Source: Terriglobia bacterium (lineage in GTDB: Bacteria > Acidobacteriota > Terriglobia > Bryobacterales > Bryobacteraceae). Taken from it: a DNA stretch of 64,000 bases. The stretch lies in NCBI GenBank assembly GCA_025358575.1, contig JANYJA010000060.1:1-64000 (forward strand). The letters run 5' to 3'. Positions within the stretch are counted from its first letter, which is position 1. Each line of letters starts with the position of its first letter. Position numbers and translations under genes: made by a program. The notes under the pieces were generated by a model that saw only the letters and a list, made by a program, of their open reading frames with translations, was not told the origin of the DNA and did not search any database. Shown piece after piece: positions 18,089-28,304 of this stretch.

Positions 18089-18913
18089 ATGCCCGCCGTC
18101 ATTCCATTTCGCGTCCAGCCTCGCGCTGAGTATTCGGTGCTGGAATTAGCCGCGCCTGGGCGGCAGCCGGTTCCGATAGGAGTTTTGCTCTTGGACCCGG
18201 AATCAAATGAGGCGGCTTTCAAACTTCTACCCGATCGGGCGGAATTACTAGGCGACGAAGACGACGGTCCCGCCCTGGTGGATGCCGAATTTCTGGAAGC
18301 GCTCGATCTCGATTTCACCGAGCGCATCAAGGAGCTGGGCGGCAAACGATTTCGGGAGTCGCTGGAAGATTCGCTCTCGCATGTTTTGCGTATCTCGGGC
18401 AGCGAAGCGGTCTTCGCGAGTAATTTCGACAGGACGCTGCAGCGTCTCTATCACGAGCATGTCGACACGCGCGTGCGACGCTTTGCCACGCATCTCCCGC
18501 TGTACTCGATTCAAGCCGCCGCCACCAAGTGGGGTGAAGACCAGGAAGGCGAAATATCCGACTGGGTGCTGGCGCCAGAAGGAATGAAGCTCAACGAAGG
18601 CATGTTTGTGGCGCGGGTGGTGGGTCGCTCCATGGAGCCGCTGATTCCGGATGGAAGCTTCTGCATCTTTCGCGCGCCGGTGGTGGGGTCGCGCAATGGC
18701 AAGCGGCTGCTCATCGAGATTCTGGGCGCGACCGACCACAGCGCGCGCTACACGGTCAAGCGTTACACCAGCCGCAAGGTTCATTCTGAAGAGGGTGGAT
18801 GGGAGCACGATGAAATTCGGCTGGAACCGCTCAATCGCGAATTTGAAGCCTTCTCACTGGCCCCGGATCAACTGCGCGTGATCGGTGAATTTGTTCAGGT
18901 TCTCGAACCCTGA
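18089..18913 (+). CDS. S24/LexA-like peptidase-fold protein without a DNA-binding domain
   Basis: 274 residues. The C-terminal half has the S24 signature GRSMEPLIPDGSFCIFR (Ser181) and a Lys in YTVKRYTS (Lys224), the Ser/Lys dyad of LexA-type autoproteases. The first 120 residues are acidic and show no helix-turn-helix; they look like a separate domain (PRAEYSVLELAAP at the start). It is therefore not LexA. Similar proteins combine an unknown N-terminal domain with the S24 fold and may cleave themselves or a partner. mutY overlaps the stop, which makes a link to DNA damage worth considering, but this is inference. Confidence 0.78.
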   Translation: MPAVIPFRVQPRAEYSVLELAAPGRQPVPIGVLLLDPESNEAAFKLLPDRAELLGDEDDGPALVDAEFLEALDLDFTERIKELGGKRFRESLEDSLSHVLRISGSEAVFASNFDRTLQRLYHEHVDTRVRRFATHLPLYSIQAAATKWGEDQEGEISDWVLAPEGMKLNEGMFVARVVGRSMEPLIPDGSFCIFRAPVVGSRNGKRLLIEILGATDHSARYTVKRYTSRKVHSEEGGWEHDEIRLEPLNREFEAFSLAPDQLRVIGEFVQVLEP

Positions 18914-19905
18914 AGTCTTTCTCTGCGCTGCTGATCGCCTGGTACGACAGAGGTCACCGCGATCTTCCATGGAGGCGGACGCGCGATCCCTGGGCGATTC
19001 TGGTTTCCGAGATCATGCTGCAGCAGACGCGGGCGCAGACGGTCATCCCCTATTACGAGGCGTTTCTGGCGCGCTTCCCCGATCCTATATCGCTCGCTCG
19101 TGCCCCCGCTACCGAAGCGCTCGCCGCGTGGAGTGGGCTGGGCTATTACTCGCGTGTCCGCAATTTGCAGGCGGCGGGAAAACGGATCGTCGCATTGGGT
19201 CGTTTCCCTGATAATTATGAAGCCATCCGCAATTTGCCCGGCGTGGGCGATTATACCGCGGCGGCCGTCGCCAGCATTTCATTCGACCTTCCGTACGCCG
19301 TGCTCGACGGGAACGTGCTGCGGGTGCTGGCGCGTATCGCGAACGATGCCGGCGACATCGCGTCGTTGGCGACACGGAAGCGCTTTCAGCAGCTTGCCTG
19401 CGACCTTCTCGATAAAAAAAGGCCCGACATCTTCAATCAAGCGATCATGGAGCTCGGCGCGACCGTCTGCCTGCCCCGCTCGCCGCTCTGTTTGCTTTGT
19501 CCCGTGGCGAAACTCTGCGAAGCTCGCCAAAACGGAGCCCAAGAGAAGTTGCCCGTGAAGCTCCGAAAATCAGTGACGCAAGAAGCGGTTGTGGATCTGG
19601 TGCTCATCGAGAATGGTTCATTGCTCCTGCTGAAGCGGCGCGCCTCCGATTCGCGCCGCTTGGCGGGCTTCTGGGAGTTGCCGGAACTGAGTGAAATTCC
19701 CTCGCTTAAATCTATAAAACCGATCGGCACGGTGCGGCACAGCATCGTCAATCACCGTTACGAATTTCGCATCTACGCGGCGAAGCTGGCTGGCAGGAAG
19801 GCTCTTCCAGGATTCCAGTGGATCGACCGGGACGATATGAGCAGGGTGCCGGTGAGCTCGGTGGTGAAGAAGGCGTTGCGGGCAGCTACCACCAATCTTC
19901 GCTAA
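18910..19905 (+). CDS. mutY: A/G-specific adenine glycosylase MutY
   Basis: MutY removes adenine mispaired with 8-oxoguanine in base-excision repair. The protein shows Glu34 in SEIMLQQTR, the helix-hairpin-helix LPGVGDYTA at about 109-117, catalytic Asp133 in LDGNV, the iron-sulfur motif C-X6-C-X2-C-X5-C, and a Nudix-like C-terminal domain (LLLLKRRASD). The N-terminus (AWYDRGHRDLPWRR) is only covered if translation begins at CTG 18910, which overlaps the upstream stop as CTGA; between an upstream stop codon at 18886 and ATG 19015 no ATG, GTG or TTG is in frame. From ATG 19015 the protein would lose Glu34. It may be coupled to the S24 gene. Confidence 0.92.
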   Translation: MKSFSALLIAWYDRGHRDLPWRRTRDPWAILVSEIMLQQTRAQTVIPYYEAFLARFPDPISLARAPATEALAAWSGLGYYSRVRNLQAAGKRIVALGRFPDNYEAIRNLPGVGDYTAAAVASISFDLPYAVLDGNVLRVLARIANDAGDIASLATRKRFQQLACDLLDKKRPDIFNQAIMELGATVCLPRSPLCLLCPVAKLCEARQNGAQEKLPVKLRKSVTQEAVVDLVLIENGSLLLLKRRASDSRRLAGFWELPELSEIPSLKSIKPIGTVRHSIVNHRYEFRIYAAKLAGRKALPGFQWIDRDDMSRVPVSSVVKKALRAATTNLR

Positions 19906-19912
19906 GTGGTAC

Positions 19913-19936
19913 CTATTCTCCGCGTCAGGGGAATAG
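19913..19936 (+). terminator. Possible terminator after mutY
   Basis: CTATTCTCC and GGGGAATAG pair over nine bases with one G-T, separated by six bases, 8 bp after the mutY stop. The following sequence is only weakly T-rich, so termination strength is uncertain. Confidence 0.4.
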
Positions 19937-19986
19937 TGTTGTGCTCCAGATAGCTGCAAGAATGAAAGGTCAACACAGGTCCATGC

Positions 19987-20775
19987 ATGCTCTCCGCGCG
20001 TCTCGCTTGGTCGATTCTGCTGGTCGCGCCCTCATTTTCGGGCGCTTCTTCAGATAGGTCTACGGCACCGTCGTATTCCGTCGCCAGTATCGTCAACGCG
20101 GCTACCAACACCGCGGGACTGCTCGCGCCCAATACCATCGCCACGATTTACGGCTCGAACTTGTCCTACGACACTCGCGCCGTGAGCATCGCCGACCTGG
20201 AATCGGGAGTTCTGCCCACGCGGCTGGGCGGCGTCACGGTCTACGTCAACAGCATCGCGGCGAATCTGTTTTATGTGTCGCCGACGCAGATCAATTTCCT
20301 CATCCCGAACGTTCTGATCCCGGAAGATGTGAATATTGTCGTCGCCAGAGAGGGGACAGCGGGTCCCTACGTGACAGTGACCCTGCTCGACGTGGCGCCA
20401 GGATTGTTTCAGTTGAGCAAAGATACGATCGTCGCGACGCATGCGGACGGGACCGTGATCACAGCCGCCGCGCCGGCGCAAGCGGAAGAGATCGTGGTGC
20501 TTTATGGGGTGGGTCTGGGACCGACGGATCCGGAAGGCTCGTCGGGACAACTGGCGCAGGGTCCGCAGCCTATCCGGCACCGCGATCTGCAGGTTATCGT
20601 AGCCGGGACACCGGTGGACAGCGGAGCGATTTACTATGCGGGGGCGACGCCTGGATTCGCGGGACTATATCAGATCAACGTGAAGCTGCCCGGTGTGATG
20701 CCGACGAACCCGGAAGTTCGGGTCGCGCTGGGTGGGCAGGTGAGTCCAGCGGCACTGAAGATTCCGACGCAATAA
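19987..20775 (+). CDS. Secreted Solibacter-type TIGR03437 protein
   Basis: 262 residues. The signal peptide lies at about 1-20 (LSARLAWSILLVAPSFSGAS). The rest is one TIGR03437-type unit, a domain usually seen at the C-terminus of large Solibacter proteins: start VASIVNAATNTAGLLAPNTI, then IYGSNLS, VYVNSIAANLFYVSPTQINF, VVLYGVGLGPTDP and YQINVKLPG. It stands alone here. It is assumed to be beta-rich and extracellular; function unknown. A hairpin follows the stop and separates it from the convergent Spy-like gene. Confidence 0.88.
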   Translation: MLSARLAWSILLVAPSFSGASSDRSTAPSYSVASIVNAATNTAGLLAPNTIATIYGSNLSYDTRAVSIADLESGVLPTRLGGVTVYVNSIAANLFYVSPTQINFLIPNVLIPEDVNIVVAREGTAGPYVTVTLLDVAPGLFQLSKDTIVATHADGTVITAAAPAQAEEIVVLYGVGLGPTDPEGSSGQLAQGPQPIRHRDLQVIVAGTPVDSGAIYYAGATPGFAGLYQINVKLPGVMPTNPEVRVALGGQVSPAALKIPTQ

Positions 20776-20777
20776 AC

Positions 20778-20815
20778 AAACTGGCCGCCGATCAGCGTGA
20801 AACGGCGACCAGTTT
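20778..20815. terminator. Bidirectional hairpin between convergent genes
   Basis: AAACTGGCCGCC (20778-20789) pairs with GGCGACCAGTTT (20804-20815) with one mismatch and a 14-base loop. The outer A-T pairs give each strand a short U-rich end. It lies 2 bp after the TIGR03437 gene and 16 bp beyond the stop of the Spy-like gene on the other strand. Confidence 0.6.
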
Positions 20816-20831
20816 GGGATTTGCCGATTTA

Positions 20832-21293
20832 TTAGAACCGCTGTCCCGGTCCTCCGCCCATCATCCCCATTCCCTGGTGCCAACCGCCTTGAGATTCAAG
20901 AGCGGTGAGTTTGGTCTGCTGGTCGGGCGTCAGGATGGCGAAAATCGCGGCCTGCGCTTTGGCATCGGTTCCAATGCGTTGCGCGCTCAAGCCGCCGAGC
21001 GTCGCAGCGGCGGAATCAATGGTGGCAATGTCGTCTTTCTTGATCGCATCGCTCAGGCTCTGGTGCGCGGTCTTCATGTTAGCGGAGAGTCCGGAGTTGG
21101 CGGTCGCGGCGGTGGTCAAGATGGTGGTGGCCTGCGTCTGCTGCGCGGTGGTCAGCGAAAGTAAAGTGGTAAGGTGCGCCACGTGACGTTGAACCATCGT
21201 GGCCGGATCGGGCGGAGTGTGCGGGCCCTGGGCGAAGACAAACGAGGTCAACAATAGAGTACTGCAAGCAATTCCTATCAGAGTTTTTTTCAT
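20832..21293 (-). CDS. Periplasmic Spy/CpxP-like protein
   Basis: 153 residues with a signal peptide (MKKTLIGIACSTLLLTSFVF, cleavage after AFA-like FAQ). The mature protein is helical with two LTxxQ-type motifs, LLSLTTAQQTQ and ILTPDQQTKL, as in the Spy/CpxP chaperone family, and a Gly/Met/His-rich tail (GWHQGMGMMGGGPGQRF) that might bind metal. Members act as ATP-independent periplasmic chaperones or stress sensors. It is a lone gene with a hairpin at its 3' end. An imperfect GTAAAG/GTTAAA pair lies about 65 bp upstream. Confidence 0.82.
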   Translation of the reverse strand: MKKTLIGIACSTLLLTSFVFAQGPHTPPDPATMVQRHVAHLTTLLSLTTAQQTQATTILTTAATANSGLSANMKTAHQSLSDAIKKDDIATIDSAAATLGGLSAQRIGTDAKAQAAIFAILTPDQQTKLTALESQGGWHQGMGMMGGGPGQRF

Positions 21294-21419
21294 GGTCGTT
21301 ATGCAAATCCTTCACTTATTAAACGCGTCTGCTACCCAAATGGTAACCCCGCGGGCGTAAAGATTTGTTAAACCGAAAACCGGCGGCCCGTGTTTTGATA
21401 GACGTGTCACCGAAGTCGC

Positions 21420-21770
21420 ATGACTCACGGGTCTTTGCAAGCATCTTTGTTACTCGTCACGCTCGCGGTATGCTCGCACGCGGAGCGATCCACGGCGTGG
21501 CGATTGAGCATTCATCCGGGTCGCCGCTGGCTTCCTGCGATGTGAAGGACACGAGGTTCAACGAATTGACCATTCTGCATGAACCGTTGAGCGTGAGTAA
21601 TGCTATGGGAACCTCGGAACTGAAAGATTGTGGTAGCCCACGACGGAGGGCATGCTCGCGCGACTGTGAATGACAAGGACGGCAAGCCTGTTCCGGCGAA
21701 GGGAAAGAAAATGGAAGTGAAGGCCAACCATGTCGTGGCCGTGAAGCTGGCACTGCTAAGGCTCGAGTAG
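21420..21770 (+). pseudogene. Broken secreted protein gene, frames shifted at least twice
   Basis: From the ATG at 21420 a signal peptide-like segment (LQASLLLVTLAVCSHA) is in one frame. Directly after, the neighbouring frame reads IHGVAIEHSSGSPLASCDV, resembling the first strands of carboxypeptidase-regulatory-like domains in acidobacterial secreted proteins. The end (TVNDKDGKPVPAKGKK to LLRLE, stop at 21768) is back in the first frame. At least two frameshifts are needed to join them, so this is a remnant of a small exported protein, or less likely sequence error. Its end overlaps the convergent HAD gene. Confidence 0.4.
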
Positions 21771-22414
21771 ATGACCGTGAGCTCCTGAAAGTAACTCGCG
21801 CAAATCGGAAACCCAGTAATCAGGCCTCCACTTAGCCAGTTCAGCGGAATCGCCGTAGCCGTAGCGGACGGCGCAGACCTTGACTCCCGCAGCACGGGCG
21901 GCTTCCATATCGGCTGGGGAGTCGCCCACCATCAACGTTTCCGACGGTGGCGCGCCTAAGGCTTGCATAGAGGCGAGCAGCACGTCTGGTGCCGGTTTAC
22001 ACGGGAAGCCGTCGGTGCCTTGAACGTGATCGAAGTATGGAAGCAAACCAAATTTTTCGAGGACGATGCGGGTGGTCACGGTCGCCTTTGTAGTGGCGGT
22101 GGCTTTGCGCCCGTTGAGCTGAGACAGGGCTTCGATGACGCCCGGATATAAGTGCGTCGCGGCGTGATCGCGCTTGGGATACTCGGCCCGGTATTGCTGA
22201 ATCAGAGGCTCGATTTGTTCGGGGGAGTAGTGAAGGAAAAGATCCGTGAACAATGCGATCAGATGCAGGCCGATGTACTTCTTGAGAAATTCGAAGCTGG
22301 GTTGCGGGGCGTCAGCCACCGCGGAAAGAATCTGACCGACCGCGCCGCAAATGTCTTCGGCGGAGTCCAGCAGAGTTCCATCCAGGTCGAACAGGTAAAA
22401 CGGGTACTGCGGAA

Positions 22415-22418
<4 letters not shown>
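21756..22418 (-). CDS. HAD-family hydrolase, phosphoglycolate phosphatase-like
   Basis: 220 residues with all HAD motifs: [11 protein letters not shown] (nucleophile Asp, acid/base Asp two residues on), II the Thr/Ser near [12 protein letters not shown] Lys in [20 protein letters not shown]. The alpha-helical cap between motifs I and II and the length match the Gph/PGP subfamily that removes phosphate from 2-phosphoglycolate or related small phosphates. The TTG start overlaps the ftsH stop (TTGA), so it is coupled to ftsH. Confidence 0.88.
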
Positions 22419-24328
<1,910 letters not shown>

Positions 24329-24422
24329 AAAACCTCCGCGCCAACTTGGCGCTCCCACAGCGGCCTACTGCCTTCTTAGACGCCGAACCGCGAGCTACCG
24401 ATTCGAACTTTCACTTTGACGT

Positions 24423-25772
24423 TCACTCACGAATCTCCAGCACTAGCCGAGTGTGCTCGGAAGCTGCATAACCGGCGGCAGGACCAAACAAACGCGACCA
24501 CACGATAGCTCCTTCGTGGATTAAAACCGGCCATTTGCGCCGCTCCCACAACGGTACTCGCGCCTCCTGAAATAAATGTTTGAGCTTATCTGTACCGGCG
24601 TGGCCTTCTCTGGTGTACTGGTCTCCAGGTCGCCAATTCCGCAATCCCAGAGAACCGGCTAACCGATCCCAGTCCAAACCGTTCACCTTATAATTATATA
24701 CGGATTCCACCGGTTTCAGTTCCAGACGCATGGTGCCAGCCCCAAAGGGGAGCAAGAGCGTGCCGGGAACCAAAACTAGCAATTCCCAGTCGCGATTAGC
24801 CTGAGTTTCGAGGCCGGGCGGCGACATCCGAATCCACTCAAATGAACGGAAAACATCGACTCCGGGCAACTGGATGCGCCCGTGTCCGTCCGGGGCCGCG
24901 GCCAACGCCCGCAAGGCTTCGGCATGGCAGAAATCGATACCACGTAAGTCGCCTCTGACCATTTCCACGGCGCGGCGCACTAGGCGCCGGGACGCGGCGA
25001 CGGGCAGCGCGCAAAGAGTGTTGACGTCGAAAAGCACGCGCGGGGGGATAGGCTGCAGAACAATCCCAGCCAAGCGATCGATCTCCGTTTGCCAGTAATC
25101 CTCTTCTCCTCGCGCCCACTCGGCGGTGTTGGCGAGCGTTGCGGGGAGTGCCGGGTTCCAGTCGCGCGTCAGGGCTGGCAAAAGCTGATGCCGGATGCGG
25201 TTGCGTGCGAAGGTCAAGTCGCGATTGGTTCCGTCTTCACGCCAAGCAAGGCCGCGTTCGGTTAGAAACCCTTCGACGTCATCGCGCCCGATCTCGATGA
25301 GGGGCCGCACGCGCCCGTCCCCGGTAGTGGGCCGAATGGCGGCGAGACCAGCGGCCCCGGAACCGCGCAAAAAGCGGAATAACACGGTTTCCGCCTGGTC
25401 CGACGCGGTGTGCCCCAAGGCGATGCGGTCAAGGCCCAGCTCCGCCTTCGCGGAAGCGAAAAACCGCACGCGCGCTTCTCGACCTTCTTGCTCCACATTT
25501 CCGGGCGGCAGCATTGCCGCCGCGCCGTGAAACGCCAACTGCAAGTTTTGCGCGAGCTCTTGAACGAACCGGGCGTCCTCCCCGGACTCAGCGCCTCGCA
25601 GGCAGTGATTTAAATGGATGATGGTGAGACGAAGGCCCCAATCGCCAGCGAGCGCGGTTAGAACGTGCAGCAGGCATACTGAATCGGCACCGCCGGAGAC
25701 GGCTACGCCGACATGCTGGCCCGGTGCCAGCATACCGAACCGCCGGATGGTCCGAACAACCCGCTCAATCAC
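24423..25772 (-). CDS. tilS: tRNA(Ile)-lysidine synthase
   Basis: TilS converts C34 of the CAU-anticodon tRNA(Ile) to lysidine, so that it reads AUA and is charged with isoleucine. The PP-loop motif VSGGADS is near residue 25, followed by HLNHCLRG and ALGHTASDQAETVLFR. The C-terminal TilS domain includes WRPGDQY and KHLFQEARVPLWERR. At 449 residues it has the full N-terminal, middle and C-terminal layout. It lies between a small hypothetical gene and ftsH, the usual tilS-ftsH neighbourhood but without hpt. Confidence 0.95.
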   Translation of the reverse strand: MIERVVRTIRRFGMLAPGQHVGVAVSGGADSVCLLHVLTALAGDWGLRLTIIHLNHCLRGAESGEDARFVQELAQNLQLAFHGAAAMLPPGNVEQEGREARVRFFASAKAELGLDRIALGHTASDQAETVLFRFLRGSGAAGLAAIRPTTGDGRVRPLIEIGRDDVEGFLTERGLAWREDGTNRDLTFARNRIRHQLLPALTRDWNPALPATLANTAEWARGEEDYWQTEIDRLAGIVLQPIPPRVLFDVNTLCALPVAASRRLVRRAVEMVRGDLRGIDFCHAEALRALAAAPDGHGRIQLPGVDVFRSFEWIRMSPPGLETQANRDWELLVLVPGTLLLPFGAGTMRLELKPVESVYNYKVNGLDWDRLAGSLGLRNWRPGDQYTREGHAGTDKLKHLFQEARVPLWERRKWPVLIHEGAIVWSRLFGPAAGYAASEHTRLVLEIRE

Positions 25773-25788
25773 ATCTTGATTTTAGAGG

Positions 25789-26247
25789 TTACGCTTTGGG
25801 GTCGGCGGGCGGAGTTGCGGCTGGCGTCGCAGCCATTTTGGCGCGAATGCCTTTCATCCGTTCCCTGATGGCCAACACGCGCTCCGGGCCTCCCGGCGTC
25901 GCATTGATCAAAGCTTCGAGGTTGGCTAACGACTGTGGGCCGTATGCCGCGCGCATTTCCGGAAGCAGCGGCTCCAGCTTAGAGAAAACCGAAAAATGCT
26001 CGCCATTGGTGTCATTGAACAAATCGCCGCTGATCGCCCCGTGCTTTACCAAACCAGCTGCCATATCCCAGTAAGTCATTACCATGCGAAGGTGCCCGCT
26101 GTGTTCGCTGAACAGCGCGCGGTTCATGTCCTCTAAAGATTCCGGATGGAACTCCCGGAAGAACCAGTCGCGCGCCTGACGCATGGTGTCTTCGCGGCGC
26201 AACTCATAAAGTTTCAGAATCAAATCGGCTTCAGCTTGTTTCGACAT
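25789..26247 (-). CDS. Conserved hypothetical cytoplasmic protein
   Basis: 152 residues, mostly helical, with no signal peptide or membrane segment. Features: ADLILKLYELRREDTMRQAR at the N-terminus, then FFREFHPESLEDMNRALFS, and an Ala/Pro-rich tail (AATPAATPPADPKA). I do not recognise the family with certainty. It starts the run that leads into tilS and ftsH (16-bp gap to tilS) and is divergent from the membrane protein at 26298. Confidence 0.7.
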   Translation of the reverse strand: MSKQAEADLILKLYELRREDTMRQARDWFFREFHPESLEDMNRALFSEHSGHLRMVMTYWDMAAGLVKHGAISGDLFNDTNGEHFSVFSKLEPLLPEMRAAYGPQSLANLEALINATPGGPERVLAIRERMKGIRAKMAATPAATPPADPKA

Positions 26248-26297
26248 TGCCCAGTCAGCATAGCAAGATGCGGTAGCCTAGTCGTTCTTCTCGACGA

Positions 26298-28298
26298 ATG
26301 ACTTCGGCACACGTCACCACCCGCACCCGCGCGTCGCTCTACATCTTCATTCTGCTGGCCATCAATTTTTATTTCGTCAAGAAACTCTTCGTCGTCGAAT
26401 TCACCAACAACATGCAGCACAACGCGGGGTCGTTCATGGCCATTAGCCGCTTCATTCAACTGCATTGGCCGCATCTCGATTGGTATCCGTGGTGGTTCGC
26501 GGGCGAGCCGTTCGAAAACAGCTATACCCCCATGCTGCACCTGATCGACGCCGCTGTGGCATCGATGGCTGGCTGGTCCACGGCGCGCGCCTTCAACTTC
26601 GTTACCGGAACCTTTTACGTTACCGGCCCCGTCTTTTTGTTCCTGTTTTCCTGGCGCATCTCGCGATTCCTCGAAACCAGTTTCTTCGCCGCGCTCATCT
26701 ATTCGCTGTTCTCGCCCTCACTCATTTTCAAAGTCTTCCGTTACGACGTGGGAAGCCTCTGGAATCCCTGGCGCGTGAAGACCCTCATCTTCTATGGCGA
26801 AGGACCACACACGGTTGTGCTCGCGGCGCTCCCGTTGGCGCTGCTGCTCACATACCTCGCCATTCAAAGGCGGCGCTACATTTGGATGCTGGGGGCCGCG
26901 TCGGCCATGGCGTTCCTCGTTCTCGTGAATGCTTTCGGCGCTGTCGATCTCGGCATCGGCTGTGCGTGTCTCCTCGCCGCCCTCCCCTTGAAGCAAATTC
27001 CGCGCGCCGTACCGCTCGTAACGGGTCTCGCCATTGCCGCCTATCTTTGGGCGAGCCCGTTCCTGACGCCCTCTGTCATTCAGACCATCTCGCTTAACTC
27101 GCAAGCGGTCGGCGGAGATTTCAGCATGCGCGCCATGCTGCCGACGCAAGCGCTTATCTTCGCCGGCTTTGCTGTACTGTGGTTCCTCGCGCGCCGTCTG
27201 CCAGACCCATTCACGCGCTTCAGCCTGCTATTCGGCTATGTATTTCTCGCCGTCACGACGGCCTTCACTCTCTGGAATAAGGCAGCTTTGCCGCAACCCA
27301 ATCGGTACAGCCTCGAGATGGATCTCGCCATTCCGCTTGCGTTCGCCTTCCTGCTCCGCCCAATCGTGCGGCGGCTTTCGCGCGACGCCTGCGTGGCCGG
27401 TCTCACTTTGTTCGCCGTTCTCGCCGTCCACCAAATTGTCCAATTCGGCAGGTATGCACGCACGGTCACGCGCGCAATCGACATCACCCGAACGATCGAA
27501 TACAAAGTAGCAAAGGCCTTTGACACTCACGTGGGTGGGCTCCGCGCCTTCGTCACGGCTCAAGCCGGCACTTGGCTCAACGTCTTTTCAAACACGCCCC
27601 AGATGAATTCCGGCCATGACCCTTTCAGTCCGAACTGGGTGGTTGGCATGGCGACGTTCACCATCTTCTCCGGTATGAACGCAGGCACGCACGATGCGGA
27701 GAACAGCATTGTCTGGCTTAAGGCGCTCGGCTGCCACGCCATTTATGTGCCCGGCCCGAACAGCCGTCTCGACGCCAAACCGTTCGAGCACCCAGCGAAG
27801 TTCGACGGCATTCTGCCCGTTCTCTGGCACGAAGAAGACGACACCATCTATACGGTGCCGCAGCGAACTCCATCGCTCGCGCATGTGGTTCCCGAAGCTG
27901 CCGTGGTCGAGCACCGTCCAGTTAACGGTCTCGACACTGCCGAAGCCGTCCGCTACATCGCCACGCTGGACGATCCCGCGTTGCCGCCCGCCATCATGAC
28001 TTGGCCAAGCCCGAGCGAGGGGCACACCCGAACCGTTCTGCATCCCGGCCAGGTTCTCTCGGTGCAAGTAACTTATGACCGTGGATGGATCGCCCGAGCC
28101 AATGGCCGCAACGCCCGCATTACTCGCGATGGCATCGGCATGTCTGCAGTTCACGCCGCATGCGACGGAGACTGTGCCATCGACTTCATCTTCGACGGCG
28201 GATTGGAACGCAGAATCTGCCGCTACCTGAGCTGGACGATTTGGTTTGGAGCGCTGCTTGCAATCCCCGTGACGTACCCGCTCCGAAAGCTATACTGA
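26298..28298 (+). CDS. Multi-TM glycosyltransferase-like membrane protein (PTPS-related, PF10131-like)
   Basis: 666 residues with about ten hydrophobic helices up to about residue 385 and a soluble C-terminal domain, then a last helix near the end (ISLV-like segment LSWTIWFGALLAIPVTYPLR). The N-terminal luminal region (HLDWYPWWFAGEPFENSYTP) is characteristic of the group annotated as 6-pyruvoyl-tetrahydropterin synthase-related membrane proteins, whose fold resembles GT-C glycosyltransferases using lipid-linked sugars. Activity is therefore inferred, probably envelope glycan assembly. The methyltransferase gene begins 6 bp downstream. Confidence 0.72.
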   Translation: MTSAHVTTRTRASLYIFILLAINFYFVKKLFVVEFTNNMQHNAGSFMAISRFIQLHWPHLDWYPWWFAGEPFENSYTPMLHLIDAAVASMAGWSTARAFNFVTGTFYVTGPVFLFLFSWRISRFLETSFFAALIYSLFSPSLIFKVFRYDVGSLWNPWRVKTLIFYGEGPHTVVLAALPLALLLTYLAIQRRRYIWMLGAASAMAFLVLVNAFGAVDLGIGCACLLAALPLKQIPRAVPLVTGLAIAAYLWASPFLTPSVIQTISLNSQAVGGDFSMRAMLPTQALIFAGFAVLWFLARRLPDPFTRFSLLFGYVFLAVTTAFTLWNKAALPQPNRYSLEMDLAIPLAFAFLLRPIVRRLSRDACVAGLTLFAVLAVHQIVQFGRYARTVTRAIDITRTIEYKVAKAFDTHVGGLRAFVTAQAGTWLNVFSNTPQMNSGHDPFSPNWVVGMATFTIFSGMNAGTHDAENSIVWLKALGCHAIYVPGPNSRLDAKPFEHPAKFDGILPVLWHEEDDTIYTVPQRTPSLAHVVPEAAVVEHRPVNGLDTAEAVRYIATLDDPALPPAIMTWPSPSEGHTRTVLHPGQVLSVQVTYDRGWIARANGRNARITRDGIGMSAVHAACDGDCAIDFIFDGGLERRICRYLSWTIWFGALLAIPVTYPLRKLY

Positions 28299-28304
28299 CT
28301 GCAA

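Noticed and set aside
18089-18913. LexA repressor
   Set aside because: The S24 dyad is present but no helix-turn-helix and no cleavage-site region like LexA; N-terminal domain is different.
21357-21372. Fifth GTAAAA operator upstream of the Spy-like gene
   Set aside because: GTAAAG and GTTAAA are 10 bp apart and imperfect, unlike the 11-bp period of the four sites at 35-41 kb, so it was not counted, although CpxP/Spy association is tempting.
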